From CAYFZO01 sp965226235 (GTDB lineage Bacteria; Pseudomonadota; Gammaproteobacteria; Poriferisulfidales; Oxydemutatoraceae): a DNA stretch of 64,000 bases. The notes under the pieces were generated by a model. It had not been told where the DNA came from, ran no database searches, and worked only from the letters and a program-made list of their open reading frames with translations. The stretch covers positions 930,001-994,000 of the forward strand of contig OZ245335.1 in NCBI GenBank assembly GCA_965226235.1, written 5' to 3'. Positions 43,285 through 52,738 of the stretch are shown piece after piece; the first letter of the stretch is position 1; every line of letters begins with the position of its first letter. A program made the translations under genes and the position numbers.

Positions 43285-43308
43285 GGGTGACGCATGCGTC
43301 GCCCCTAC
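43285..43308. repeat. GGCGACGCATGCGTCGCC palindromic repeat, copy 3
   Basis: GGGTGACGCATGCGTCGCCCCTAC, abutting the IS3 fragment, between it and the 3' end of selD. Confidence 0.8.
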
Positions 43309-43368
43309 AAGATGCAAGAGCGCCAAATAGCCCGAAAGAGGGCATCCAGGAATTGGGTTGACAAAAAA

Positions 43369-44412
43369 TCAGTCGATCGTGATTCCGCCAGCTTCCTGGA
43401 CTTCACCGATCACACAGGCACGGTCACACCCGTCGCGTCGAAAGCAATCCAGCACTGCTTCCGTATCGTCCGGCGCGCAGGAAACCAGCAGCCCTCCGTT
43501 GGTCTGCGGATCATAAAGCAGATCCATGACAGCCGCCGTAGCGGTCTGGCCGAGAGCCACGTGTTGAACGTAGCTGTCCCGGTTACGAGCGGCGGCCGGG
43601 CTTACGACGCCTTGCCCCAGCAGATCGTGGGCGGCCTCGATGACCGGCACCTGCGAGAAACACACCCGTGCACCGACGCCGGAAGCCTCGCACATCTCGA
43701 TCAAGTGCCCGAGCAAGCCGTAGCCACTCACGTCGGTCATCGCGTGCACGCCACCAATCGACGCCAGCTTCTCTCCCGTGCGGTTCAGCAGCGTCGCCCA
43801 GTGAAGCATCTGCCGATACGCCTGGGAAGATGCCAATTGACGTTTGATCGCGGTAGCGATCACGCCCACGCCGAGCGGTTTACTCAGAATCAGCCGGTCG
43901 CCACAGCGCGCTCCAGCGTTATATTTGACCTGCTCGGGGTGCACCTCGCCCACGACCGCAAGACCGTAGATCGGTTCCGACAGGTCGATAGAATGCCCTC
44001 CGACGATCAGAATCCCCGCTTCGCGGCAGATGCTTTGCCCCCCCTTGAGGACCGCGGAGATAGCCGAAGCAGGCAATTTGTCAATCGGCATTCCGACCAC
44101 GTTGAGAGCGAACAGTGGCTGCGCCCCCATCGCATATACGTCGGAAATCGCGTTGGCTGCCGCGATGCGCCCGAAGTCCCCAGGATCATCGACGATGGGG
44201 GTGAAGAAGTCGGTTGTCGCCACCAGCGCGCGCGCCTCACCGAACGCGAATACCGCGGCGTCCTCTCGCGTGGAATTGCCTGCCAGCAGGTTTTTCGAAT
44301 CGGGACCTGTAACGATACCATCAAGCAACCCGGCAAGCGCCGCCGGCGCGACCTTACAGCCGCAACCGCCACCGTGCGACAATGTCGTCAGCCTGACCCT
44401 CTGTTCTGACAT
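43369..44412 (-). CDS. selD: selenide, water dikinase (selenophosphate synthetase)
   Basis: 347-aa SelD, which makes selenophosphate from selenide and ATP. The active-site loop HGGGCGCK gives Cys17 and Lys20, the same numbers as in E. coli; it is a Cys, not a selenocysteine, form. EDAAVFAF, ALVATTDFFTPIVDDPGDFG and RIAAANAISDVYAMGAQP are the ATP/Mg-binding motifs. LTDVSGYGLLGHL-type sequence (MTDVSGYGLLGHLIEM) and YDPQTNGGLL complete it. It is divergent from selU with 24 bp between the starts. With no selA/selB visible here, a role in 2-selenouridine tRNA is the clear local link. Confidence 0.95.
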   Translation of the reverse strand: MSEQRVRLTTLSHGGGCGCKVAPAALAGLLDGIVTGPDSKNLLAGNSTREDAAVFAFGEARALVATTDFFTPIVDDPGDFGRIAAANAISDVYAMGAQPLFALNVVGMPIDKLPASAISAVLKGGQSICREAGILIVGGHSIDLSEPIYGLAVVGEVHPEQVKYNAGARCGDRLILSKPLGVGVIATAIKRQLASSQAYRQMLHWATLLNRTGEKLASIGGVHAMTDVSGYGLLGHLIEMCEASGVGARVCFSQVPVIEAAHDLLGQGVVSPAAARNRDSYVQHVALGQTATAAVMDLLYDPQTNGGLLVSCAPDDTEAVLDCFRRDGCDRACVIGEVQEAGGITID

Positions 44413-44436
44413 GGACGAAGCAACGCGCCTTGAGAA

Positions 44437-45516
44437 ATGTGGACACTAGCACAAATAAGCTCCTTCGAAGAAACCATCGACGTCAGATCGCCTGCCGAAT
44501 ATGACCTGGACCATATCCCGGGCGCCCTCAACTACCCGGTCCTGAACGACGAGCAGCGAGCCGAGGTGGGAAAAATATATAAACGGATCTCTTCGCTGGA
44601 AGCCAAGAAGTGTGGTGCTGCGATGGTTACGGAGAATATAGCAAAGCACCTGAAAGACCATTTCCGCACCCGCGACGAGAGTTGGCGCCCGCTCGTTTAC
44701 TGCTGGCGCGGGGGCATGCGCAGCGCGGCGTTTACACATGTGCTGCGTGAAATCGGATGGCAGGCAAAGCAGTTGCCCGGCGGCTACAAAGCCTATCGCA
44801 AAGCGGTGATCGACACATTGACCGGCGCTCCCCCTGCATTCGGATTCAAAGTGCTCTGTGGCTGCACCGGCACCGGGAAAAGTCGATTGCTCGGGCACCT
44901 CGCCAGGCAAGGTGCGCAAGTGCTGGACCTCGAAGCGCTGGCCAATCACCGAGGCTCGGTACTCGGCGCACCAACCACCGGTAAACAACCCGCACAAAAA
45001 CAATTCGAGAGCTGGCTTTGCAAGGAATTACGCGCACTTGACCCCTCGCGAACGGTCTATGTCGAAGCGGAAAGCCGGCGCATCGGGAAAATACACGTGC
45101 CCGACACTTTGCTCCAATCCATCCGTTCCTCGGAGTGCGTCAACATCGAGGCCTCCATCCAGGCGCGAATACGGTTTCTGATTTCCGAATACCGACACTT
45201 CCTGCACGATGACGCGTTGCTGAAGAGCGCGATACAGCCTCTCCGGCAGCACGCGGGAAAAAACAACGTCGAGAATTGGCTGAACTGGCGCAACAATGGC
45301 GGCGCAGAAAACCTGGTGCAGGAATTATTGCGGATACATTATGATCCGCTGTACCTGCGCTCGATAAAAGCCCACTTCAACCGTTATGAAAGCGCCGTTT
45401 GCGTGCAGTTGAAGGCGATCGACGATGAAACGCTGGATCGCGCCGCACAGCAGATAATGGCACTCGATGAGGACTTGACCCGGTCGAACTTCCGCAGCGG
45501 CGTCACTGCTGGATGA
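44437..45516 (+). CDS. selU: tRNA 2-selenouridine synthase
   Basis: 359-aa SelU/MnmH, which replaces sulfur by selenium in wobble 2-thiouridine of tRNAs using selenophosphate. The N-terminal rhodanese domain has the catalytic Cys89 in VYCWRGGMRSAAF. The P-loop domain has LCGCTGTGKSRLL at residues 140-152, and the segment LEALANHRGSVLG follows as in the family. Together with selD it forms a divergent pair sharing a short promoter region. The 3' end overlaps the SPOR gene by 14 bp, tail to tail. Confidence 0.93.
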   Translation: MWTLAQISSFEETIDVRSPAEYDLDHIPGALNYPVLNDEQRAEVGKIYKRISSLEAKKCGAAMVTENIAKHLKDHFRTRDESWRPLVYCWRGGMRSAAFTHVLREIGWQAKQLPGGYKAYRKAVIDTLTGAPPAFGFKVLCGCTGTGKSRLLGHLARQGAQVLDLEALANHRGSVLGAPTTGKQPAQKQFESWLCKELRALDPSRTVYVEAESRRIGKIHVPDTLLQSIRSSECVNIEASIQARIRFLISEYRHFLHDDALLKSAIQPLRQHAGKNNVENWLNWRNNGGAENLVQELLRIHYDPLYLRSIKAHFNRYESAVCVQLKAIDDETLDRAAQQIMALDEDLTRSNFRSGVTAG

Positions 45517-46051
45517 TCAGAGGGTCATTGATACCATTGGCGCGCAGCTTGAGTTTGGCGTTTCTGATAGAGGATAGATTATCCTCCGGCCCGATCGTGA
45601 CGACGTACCATAGAGTGCCGCTATCCTCTCTTCTTTCTACCACATTGGAATCAAACCCGAACCCCTTGAGTTGTTGCTGAAAAAGTTCGGCTCTGTCGTG
45701 CGTTCGAAACGAACCCGCCTGCAACCAGTAGGTAACACGTTTCTCGACGTACTCGGTTTCAGGTGCAGGTAGCGGGATTGGTTCCTGCAAAGAATCATAA
45801 AATCCAAACCTCTGATTATTCCCCAGCGAGGGATCGGTTGAATCTACTGCCCCTGGCTGAGGCTCACCCGCCACGGGTGGCGACCCCGGCTGCGCTCGCG
45901 GAAAATAATCGAAGTTCATGGCTGCCACCGCAAGCACGGCTGTGGCAACAACGACCCCCGATAAAAACCCCTTGGCCCATTGGCCCTTTGCGGGCTGTTG
46001 CTTCTGCACTTCGGGCCTTCCGATGTGCTTATAGTCCATTCCCCTGGCCAT
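45503..46051 (-). CDS. SPOR-domain membrane protein (FtsN-like)
   Basis: 182-aa protein with a short cytoplasmic N-terminus, one transmembrane helix (GFLSGVVVATAVLAVAAMNF), a Pro-rich periplasmic linker, and a C-terminal SPOR domain (YWLQAGSFRTHDRAELFQQQ; VVTIGPEDNLSSIRNAKLKL). SPOR domains bind denuded septal glycan, so a cell-division role like FtsN is likely. It follows argS by 20 bp, a gene order common in gammaproteobacteria. Confidence 0.87.
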   Translation of the reverse strand: MARGMDYKHIGRPEVQKQQPAKGQWAKGFLSGVVVATAVLAVAAMNFDYFPRAQPGSPPVAGEPQPGAVDSTDPSLGNNQRFGFYDSLQEPIPLPAPETEYVEKRVTYWLQAGSFRTHDRAELFQQQLKGFGFDSNVVERREDSGTLWYVVTIGPEDNLSSIRNAKLKLRANGINDPLIIQQ

Positions 46052-46071
46052 GTCCCTCCACCCTAAATCGT

Positions 46072-47820
46072 TTACATTCTCTGTGGTGCAGAAACACCAA
46101 GCAGACCAAGGCCGCCGGATAGAACCCGCCTGACCGCATCAATCAGGATCAGGCGCGCGCTACGCACTTGATCGTCTTCAACCAGAAACTGACTGTGGTT
46201 GTAATAGGCGTGAAACTCCCCTGCAAGCTCACGCAAAAAACTCAACAGAACATGCGGCGCCATTTCGGTTGCGGCGGACTTGAGGATCTTCTTGTACTGG
46301 TACAAGCATCTCATAAGATACTCCTCCCGATCTTCCACAAGATACTTCACCGCCTCCACATCGCCTGAAAAACCGAGCTTCCTTTTCTCGAGTTCCCTGA
46401 ACACGTTGCACACCCTGGCGTGGGCGTACTGTATGTAGTACACCGGGTTTTCATTGCTCTCCTGCCTGGCGAGCGTGATATCGAAATCCATATGCTGCCC
46501 GGGTTTGCGCATGACGTAGAAAAACCGCTCCGCATCGCGGCCGACTTCTTCATGCAACTCACGCAAGGTGACAAACTCTCCGCCACGGGTGGACATGGCA
46601 ACCCTGGATCCGTCGCGGTAAAGATTGACAAACTGCACCAGCAGAAACCGAAGCCTGTCCACATCCAGCCCAAGCGCTCCGAGCGCGGCACGAATGCGCG
46701 CGACGTATCCGTGATGGTCGGCTCCCCAGACATTGACGATCAAATCGTATCCGCGTTGAAATTTGTTCCAGTGATACGCCACGTCGGCAGCGAAGTACGT
46801 CAGGTTACCGTTGGCACGAACGACTACCCGGTCCTTCTCATCGCCAAAGGCCGAAGCACGAAACCATAGTGCCCCTTTGCTCTCGTAAAGGTGCCCTTGC
46901 TCCTGCAGGGTCTCGATGGTCTTTTCAATCTCACCGGAATCCGACAGTGCTTTTTCCGAAAACCAGCGCGTGTAGCGTATACCGATTTTTTCCAGATCGC
47001 CGCTGATGCTTTTCATCATCATCTCCACGCAGACACGAGAGAGAGAGGCATAGTTTTCCTCACCTATCAACCGTTTGCAGTTTTCAATCACGCCGTCGAC
47101 GAGCTTCTCCCCGTCGGACACATCTCCCCGGCACGCATCGATGTCCGTAGCGGAGCGATGCAGACGATCACCATGGGTGCGCCTGACTTCAGCAGCGATG
47201 TCCCAGACGTAATCGCCCTGGTAACCGACCGCCGGAAAATCAAACTGCTCTCCCCCGAGTTCCAGGTAGCGCAACCACGTCGACATCGCCAGAATGTCCA
47301 TCTGCCGACCGGCGTCGTTCACGTAGTATTCGCGCTCGACCTGGTACCCGGCCGCTTCAAGCAGCGCGGACACGGCTTCCCCATAGGCTGCACCGCGACC
47401 GTGCCCAACGTGCAACGGCCCGGTCGGATTGGCCGACACGAACTCTACCAGTGCGCGCGGTGCGCCCTCGACCCAACCACACCCATAGCGCTCGCCAAGG
47501 CTCGCGATCTCCTTGAGCATCATCGAGAACAAGCGATTTTCAGCCTCTTCCTTCAAGTGAAAATTGATGAAGCCGGGCCCCGCAACCTCGGCGGTCTTCA
47601 GTTCCGGCGCTGCCGGCAAACGCGCGACGATCAAGCGCGCCAGCGCACGAGCGTCCATGCCGCTGCGCTCAGCCAGCACCAGCGCGACATTGCTCGTGTA
47701 GTCACCGTGCTCCGGTTGTCTGGGCGCTGCCACCCGAGGCTCCACCAAACCGGGGATCGTCCCTTCGGATCGTAAACGAGCAAGGCTGTCATCCAGCCAC
47801 TGTTTCACTGTCTCTTGCAT
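46072..47820 (-). CDS. argS: arginyl-tRNA synthetase
   Basis: 582-aa class I ArgRS. The HIGH-type motif is NPTGPLHVGHGRGAAYGEAV near residue 130, and the KMSKS region is the family-specific variant SRVAMSTRGGEFVTLRELHE near 375. The N-terminal Add1 domain starts with LARLRSEGTIPGL, and the C-terminal DALR helical domain includes ARVCNVFRELEKRK and ELAGEFHAYYNHSQFL. It charges all Arg tRNAs, including the tRNA-Arg(CCG) encoded at 34 kb. It heads the argS-SPOR pair downstream of priA. Confidence 0.97.
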   Translation of the reverse strand: MQETVKQWLDDSLARLRSEGTIPGLVEPRVAAPRQPEHGDYTSNVALVLAERSGMDARALARLIVARLPAAPELKTAEVAGPGFINFHLKEEAENRLFSMMLKEIASLGERYGCGWVEGAPRALVEFVSANPTGPLHVGHGRGAAYGEAVSALLEAAGYQVEREYYVNDAGRQMDILAMSTWLRYLELGGEQFDFPAVGYQGDYVWDIAAEVRRTHGDRLHRSATDIDACRGDVSDGEKLVDGVIENCKRLIGEENYASLSRVCVEMMMKSISGDLEKIGIRYTRWFSEKALSDSGEIEKTIETLQEQGHLYESKGALWFRASAFGDEKDRVVVRANGNLTYFAADVAYHWNKFQRGYDLIVNVWGADHHGYVARIRAALGALGLDVDRLRFLLVQFVNLYRDGSRVAMSTRGGEFVTLRELHEEVGRDAERFFYVMRKPGQHMDFDITLARQESNENPVYYIQYAHARVCNVFRELEKRKLGFSGDVEAVKYLVEDREEYLMRCLYQYKKILKSAATEMAPHVLLSFLRELAGEFHAYYNHSQFLVEDDQVRSARLILIDAVRRVLSGGLGLLGVSAPQRM

Positions 47821-47899
47821 GGATCAAAGCACGGGTGCAGGCATCATACCGCATCCGGGCAACCGCCTTCGCGCGCCGTAGAACGCCGCCGATGGCGCA

Positions 47900-50098
47900 T
47901 CAGTATTCTATTTCAACCGGATCGACGTCGACATACCAGGTCACGCCACGAAGCTTCCTGATCGCGTGTATCAGCGGCAGGGCCTCGCTCAGGCAACGGG
48001 TCAGCGCGCTGCGGCTCATGGCACGCAGCAACAGTTGTGACCGGTAACGACCTTCGCGCTTTTCGGACATCATCGGTGCCGGCCCCAGCATGGAAATACG
48101 GTGCCGACCGGCGCTCGACCTCAGTCGGCTTTTGGTCGTCGCGAGAAAATCCATGGCGATGTCGGGTACATCGGCACTCGCGCGTATCAGCGCCATGAAA
48201 AAGTAAGGCGGCAGCATCGCCTTTTTTCTCTCAAGCAACAGTTGCCGGGCAAACCCGGCATAGCCGTTGTGCAGCAAACACTGCAAATGCGGATGCTCCG
48301 GATAGTAGGTCTGCAGACACACCTCGCCGGGAGCACTGCCTCGCCCGGCGCGCCCGGATACCTGCACGATCAGTTGCCCGAGCCGTTCGAGCGACCTGAA
48401 GTCAGGCGCGAACAGGCGTTGGTCTACATTGAGAATGCCGACCAGCGTAACCCGTGGAAAATGGTGCCCTTTCGACAGCATTTGCGTACCGATCAGGATC
48501 CTCGCGCCGGTACCGTGAATCTTTTCCAGGTTCCGCTCGAGTTCGCCTTTGCGCCCGACCGAGTCAGCGTCTATCCGGGTGATATCGATCCGCGGGAACA
48601 CTTCCAACAGATCCTGCTCGATACGCTCGGTACCCATGCCCGTGTTTTTCAAATCGAGGCTTTCGCACCGCAGGCACCGGTCGGGGCGCCGCGACGCATG
48701 CCCGCAGTGGTGACAGCGCATCGCGTCGTTGCTCAGATGGTACACCAGCGGTGCGTCGCAATCGGGGCACATGACGACCTCGCCGCAGTCATGGCAAACG
48801 AGTTGCGGCGCGTAGCCCCGGCGATTGAGAAACAACAGCACCTGTTTGTCACGCGCGACATGCTTTTCGATTTCCTCCAGCAGCGCATCGCATACGCCAC
48901 CGACAAGACGCCTGCGACGCAGGTCGATGACCTTGACCGACGGCATTCCGACGCTGCCTACCCGCTGCTTCAGAAGATGGTGGCGATATTGCTTGTTCGC
49001 CACGTTGTGCAGGGACTCCAGGGAGGGCGTCGCGCTTCCCAGGACGATGGGAATATCGAGCAGCTTCGCCCGCTTGATCGCCAGATCACGCGCGTGGTAG
49101 CGCAGAGAATCCTGCTGCTTGTACGAAACATCGTGCTCTTCATCGACGACGATCATCGCCAGTGATTTGCACGGGACAAACATCGACGAACGGGTGCCGA
49201 TAATGATCTTTGCCGTTCCCATGTGCGCGCGCGACCATGCATGAAAACGGCTGCGTTCGCTCATGCCCGAATGAAACATCGCGACCGCTGTCCCGAAGTG
49301 CTCCTGGAAATAGGCGACCGTCTGTGAAGTCAGACCGATCTCCGGCACCATCACCAGTATCTGCCCCCCACTACGCAATACTTTCTCCGCGGCACGCAGG
49401 TAGATCTCGGTCTTGCCGCTGCCGGTAACCCCTTCCACCAAATGCCGCTCGAACCGGGTGGAAGCGCTGATCGCGGCAAGCACGCGCGACTGCTCGCCAC
49501 TCAACTCATGGGTAAAAGGCGCCGGCGGCTTCTCCGGCAACGCCCGTTCCCGCTTGACCACGTTGCCTTTGGCGATCAGCGCCCTGGCAGCCTGACGCCA
49601 GCCGGCCAAGCACCGATCCAGTGCCTCAGCATCCAGGGGGCCCTGCACTTGCAACAGGGCGAACAATTGCCGTTGCGCCGGAGCCCTGGACAGCGAAGCC
49701 AAAACCTCGCCGCCGCCATCTGCCTCCCATACGGATACGGCACCTACGGACAAAGGTTCTCCCCGACGCACCAACCTCGGTACGGTGTGAGACAACACTC
49801 GCCCGAGCGGGTATTGATAATAATGCGCGCTCCAGCGCAGCAACCTGATCAGGTCGTCGGGCAACGCCGGGTGTTCATCGAGCAACGCCTCCGCCGGGCG
49901 CAGTTTGCTCTCGTCGACCGAAGAATCGGTTGCGGTTTCGATGACGACCCCGACCCTCGAGTGCGGCCCAAAAGGAATCCTCACGCGACAACCCGGTGCT
50001 ACCCGGCCTGTCCCCGGCGGCAAAAGATAATCGAAGATGCAATCGGGTGGCGCCGGGGGGAAAACGGCAACGCGAAGAATCAGTGGGTCAGGCTCCAT
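47900..50098 (-). CDS. priA: primosomal protein N' (replication restart helicase)
   Basis: 732-aa PriA from the ATG at 50098 (MEPDPLILRVAVFPP). It recognises stalled forks and reloads the replisome. The N-terminal 3'-DNA-binding part has FDYLLPPGTGRVAPGCRVRI. The helicase has Walker A GVTGSGKTEIYLRA near residue 225 and the DEEHDVSYKQQD box near 320. Eight Zn-binding cysteines lie in CHDCGEVVMCPDCDAPL and CHHCGHASRRPDRCLRC. Motifs V/VI include GTQMLSKGHHFPRVTLVGI and QVSGRAGRG. The gene lies between hda and argS on the same strand. Confidence 0.95.
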   Translation of the reverse strand: MEPDPLILRVAVFPPAPPDCIFDYLLPPGTGRVAPGCRVRIPFGPHSRVGVVIETATDSSVDESKLRPAEALLDEHPALPDDLIRLLRWSAHYYQYPLGRVLSHTVPRLVRRGEPLSVGAVSVWEADGGGEVLASLSRAPAQRQLFALLQVQGPLDAEALDRCLAGWRQAARALIAKGNVVKRERALPEKPPAPFTHELSGEQSRVLAAISASTRFERHLVEGVTGSGKTEIYLRAAEKVLRSGGQILVMVPEIGLTSQTVAYFQEHFGTAVAMFHSGMSERSRFHAWSRAHMGTAKIIIGTRSSMFVPCKSLAMIVVDEEHDVSYKQQDSLRYHARDLAIKRAKLLDIPIVLGSATPSLESLHNVANKQYRHHLLKQRVGSVGMPSVKVIDLRRRRLVGGVCDALLEEIEKHVARDKQVLLFLNRRGYAPQLVCHDCGEVVMCPDCDAPLVYHLSNDAMRCHHCGHASRRPDRCLRCESLDLKNTGMGTERIEQDLLEVFPRIDITRIDADSVGRKGELERNLEKIHGTGARILIGTQMLSKGHHFPRVTLVGILNVDQRLFAPDFRSLERLGQLIVQVSGRAGRGSAPGEVCLQTYYPEHPHLQCLLHNGYAGFARQLLLERKKAMLPPYFFMALIRASADVPDIAMDFLATTKSRLRSSAGRHRISMLGPAPMMSEKREGRYRSQLLLRAMSRSALTRCLSEALPLIHAIRKLRGVTWYVDVDPVEIEY

Positions 50099-50131
50099 CG
50101 GTCTCCACAAGAGATCCTCATCATGCCCGGC

Positions 50132-50875
50132 TCATTGCGAAAGCAGCATCTTTCTGGCAAAGGGGACTGTAATCCGTTTCTTACGCTGTTTTGCACAGTC
50201 GGAAAGGTAACCGATGATGTCTATCAGACCCTCGAGCTCCCGAGGGTAGCTGTTGAGCAGATACACCAGAACCTTATCTCCAAGGGGTTGCCCCAGCCGC
50301 TCGGCGACACCGCGTAAAACCTCCATCCTGGCGGTATCGCCGAGTGGCGTCAGGCGATACACCGCTCCCCATGCGAGGCGAGAGGGCAGATCCTGGAGTC
50401 GCCAGTCGCCCATCACCGGGTTTTGCCGCCCCGCCATGACCAGGCAGCGCCGCTGTGACCGCGCTTCGTTCACCAGACCAAACAAGGCGCGCTGCCAGTC
50501 GAGCCGGTCGCGAATCACGTCCACTTCATCCACCCCGATGAAGTCGATCGTCGCAAAGTCGGCCATCACCTGCGGGCCGTGCGGCAGCAATCGCCGCAGT
50601 GGCAGCCAGGCGCTACACCCGCCACGCTCGGTAACGGCCTGGCACGCCGCCTGCAACAAATGACTTTTCCCGGTCGATGCCACGCCCCATAAATAGAGCT
50701 GACAATCGCTGTCTTTATCCCCCGCACACAGACGCTGAAGGTGCTCTACCGGGGCCTCGTTTCCCGTCGGGATAAAACTACGGAATGTTCTGCTGGGAGG
50801 GGGATCCAGCGGCAATAGAAGCTGCCGGCACGCAGACGCGCCCGTATCTGCATCAGACCGCATCGCCATGAGCAT
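50132..50875 (-). CDS. hda: DnaA regulatory inactivator Hda
   Basis: About 247-aa DnaA paralog that, with the sliding clamp, promotes DnaA-ATP hydrolysis after initiation. The N-terminal clamp-binding motif RQLLLPLDPP is present (QLxLPL type). AAA+ motifs are Walker A LWGVASTGKSHLLQA and Walker B IDFIGVDEVDVIRD; the sensor region RCLVMAGRQNPV and LPSRLAWGAVYRL follow. No DnaA-type DNA-binding domain IV. The start is chosen at the ATG at 50875, which has AGGGT 6 bp upstream; ATG codons at 50869 and 50863 are alternatives. It is downstream of the pgsA-like gene. Confidence 0.88.
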   Translation of the reverse strand: MLMAMRSDADTGASACRQLLLPLDPPPSRTFRSFIPTGNEAPVEHLQRLCAGDKDSDCQLYLWGVASTGKSHLLQAACQAVTERGGCSAWLPLRRLLPHGPQVMADFATIDFIGVDEVDVIRDRLDWQRALFGLVNEARSQRRCLVMAGRQNPVMGDWRLQDLPSRLAWGAVYRLTPLGDTARMEVLRGVAERLGQPLGDKVLVYLLNSYPRELEGLIDIIGYLSDCAKQRKKRITVPFARKMLLSQ

Positions 50876-50929
50876 TCGATACCCTGCCAGAGGATGCCCC
50901 GGACAGCGCCGCACGCGTCTCGCAGGAAT

Positions 50930-51481
50930 TCATACCACGCGGTAAAAGCCGCGGCGCAGCAGTCGCTGTCGCGCAGACAGGGCATACAGCAAGCCACTCA
51001 CCAGCGTGGTGATGGCGACCAGGACGATCAGCGCACTGACGGCGGCCTGCGACCCGATGCCTGTTTGGTCCATCAGCACCGCCAGAATCAGGAACACCTG
51101 CATGCAGGTGTTGGCCTTGCTGGACTTGCTGGGGAGAAAATCAAACTTGATACCGAAAAAGCGGCAATAAAAATAACCGGCGCCGATCAGTACGTCACGC
51201 CCGATGACGATCGCTACCAGCCATACCGGCAATATCTCCTGTAAAGCCAGCACCGCGTAGGTGCTGATCAGCATCAACTTGTCCGCGAAGGGATCCAGAA
51301 ACTCACCGATATGACTTTGCCAGCCGTAGTACTTTGCCAAAAACCCATCCATCGCATCGCTGATCCCCATGAATACCACCAGATACAAAGCGGTTGAAAA
51401 ATCCTCGAAGACCAGCAATACCACCAGGAACGGTGTGAGACCAACCCGCAAGATGGTAATGAAATTGGGAATATGACGCAT
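50930..51481 (-). CDS. CDP-alcohol phosphatidyltransferase (PgsA-like)
   Basis: 183-aa integral membrane enzyme that transfers a phosphatidyl group from CDP-diacylglycerol to an alcohol, here probably glycerol-3-phosphate. The signature is ISDAMDGFLAKYYGWQSHIG followed by EFLDPFADKL, matching DxxDGxxA(R/K)...GxxxDxxxD. The four catalytic Asp residues are present. Start at MRHIPNFITILRVGLTPFLV, the classic N-terminus. The frame stays open far upstream, but that part is antisense to purM. It may be the first gene of the pgsA-hda-priA-argS-SPOR stretch. Confidence 0.88.
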   Translation of the reverse strand: MRHIPNFITILRVGLTPFLVVLLVFEDFSTALYLVVFMGISDAMDGFLAKYYGWQSHIGEFLDPFADKLMLISTYAVLALQEILPVWLVAIVIGRDVLIGAGYFYCRFFGIKFDFLPSKSSKANTCMQVFLILAVLMDQTGIGSQAAVSALIVLVAITTLVSGLLYALSARQRLLRRGFYRVV

Positions 51482-51652
51482 ACGTAGTGTCTGGGTGGAG
51501 AAAAAATTATACCTGAAACCAGTCCTTGCGAATGACCCGACCGGTATCGGAAACCCGCGCCGTCTTTCTCTTGCACGGGAGCCGCCTATAATAAGAAGAC
51601 TTGCAAGCGGTAGCATCGGCGGTGCGCCATCCCGTCCTCGGAAACTTCCTGT

Positions 51653-52738
51653 ATGCCACGAGAAAAAAAACCTGCGACGTTCCTTTATAGCGACAGACAA
51701 AAACCGCCCGGGGCAACGTTGAATTACGCGGATGCAGGCGTCGATACCAAGGCAGGCGATGCATTTGTCGAGAGCATCAAGCCGCTGTGCAATCAGGCCA
51801 CGCGAGCGGAAGTCATCGGCGGCATCGGCGGCTTCGGCGGTCTGTTCAGGCTGTCCGGCACAAAATACCGCCACCCGGTCCTGGTGGCGGCAACCGATGG
51901 CGTAGGCACCAAGCTGAAGCTGGCCAACGAACTGAACATCCACGACAGCATCGGAATCGATCTGGTGGCGATGTGCGTCAACGACATCCTGGCTCACGGC
52001 GCGGAACCACTGTTTTTCCTGGATTATTTCGCGTGCGGCAGGCTCTCTCCCGCGGTGGCAACCCAGGTTGTGGCTGGCATTGCCGAAGGTTGCAAGCGGG
52101 CCAACTGCGCCTTGCTCGGCGGAGAAACCGCCGAGATGCCCGGCATGTACGCTGGCGATGAATACGATCTTGCTGGATTTGCCGTCGGTGTAGCCGAAGA
52201 GCACGCACTGTGCGGAGCGAGGCAGGTGAAAACCGGCGACGCCCTCATTGCACTGGCATCCAACGGCGTTCATTCCAATGGTTTTTCACTGGTGCGGAAA
52301 ATCCTCGCCACAAAAGAAATACCGCTGGGGCAGGCGCTGGACAACACCACACTCGGCGAAGCTCTGCTTGCGCCGACACATATCTACGTGTCGGCCCTGC
52401 TGCCCGCGATCCTGCATGGAACCATCCATGCGCTGGCACACATTACCGGCGGTGGGCTGACCGGCAATCTGCCCAGAATGCTCAACGACGACCAATCGGC
52501 GACCGTGAACCTGCACAGTTGGATTCGCCCGCCGGTATTCGAGTGGCTGCAAGAAACAGGCGGGATCGACCCGCAGGAAATGCTCCGGGTGTTCAATTGC
52601 GGTGTAGGTATGGTGGTGGCAACCGCACCCGTGGAAGCACCTGCCCTGCTACGGAACATAAGGGAAGCGGGCCTGGATGGATGGCAACTCGGCGAAGTCG
52701 TTTCGCGCCGGGGTAATCCACCCGTCGTCTATGACTGA
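51653..52738 (+). CDS. purM: phosphoribosylformylglycinamidine cyclo-ligase
   Basis: 361-aa AIR synthetase, step five of purine synthesis. Key motifs are LNYADAGVDTKAGDAFVESI at the N-terminus, GGIGGFGGLFRL, LVAATDGVGTKLKLANEL, GIDLVAMCVNDILAHGAEPL and LLGGETAEMPGMY, all typical of the PurM ATP-binding superfamily. The C-terminal part has AHITGGGLTGNLPRML and FNCGVGMV. The gene overlaps purN by 8 bp, the standard purM-purN operon, and is divergent from the pgsA-like gene. SelD in this window belongs to the same fold family. Confidence 0.96.
   Translation: MPREKKPATFLYSDRQKPPGATLNYADAGVDTKAGDAFVESIKPLCNQATRAEVIGGIGGFGGLFRLSGTKYRHPVLVAATDGVGTKLKLANELNIHDSIGIDLVAMCVNDILAHGAEPLFFLDYFACGRLSPAVATQVVAGIAEGCKRANCALLGGETAEMPGMYAGDEYDLAGFAVGVAEEHALCGARQVKTGDALIALASNGVHSNGFSLVRKILATKEIPLGQALDNTTLGEALLAPTHIYVSALLPAILHGTIHALAHITGGGLTGNLPRMLNDDQSATVNLHSWIRPPVFEWLQETGGIDPQEMLRVFNCGVGMVVATAPVEAPALLRNIREAGLDGWQLGEVVSRRGNPPVVYD

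Noticed and set aside
43294..44409. 371-aa plus-strand frame
   Set aside because: Antisense to selD, with no recognisable domain or ribosome site.
46891..47775. 294-aa plus-strand frame
   Set aside because: Antisense to argS.
48101..49165. 354-aa plus-strand frame
   Set aside because: Antisense to priA; no motif.
50930..52273. 447-aa minus-strand frame upstream of the PgsA-like start
   Set aside because: The first 263 codons are antisense to purM, which is certain; only the last 183 codons match a known family, and the MRHIPNF start is the natural one.
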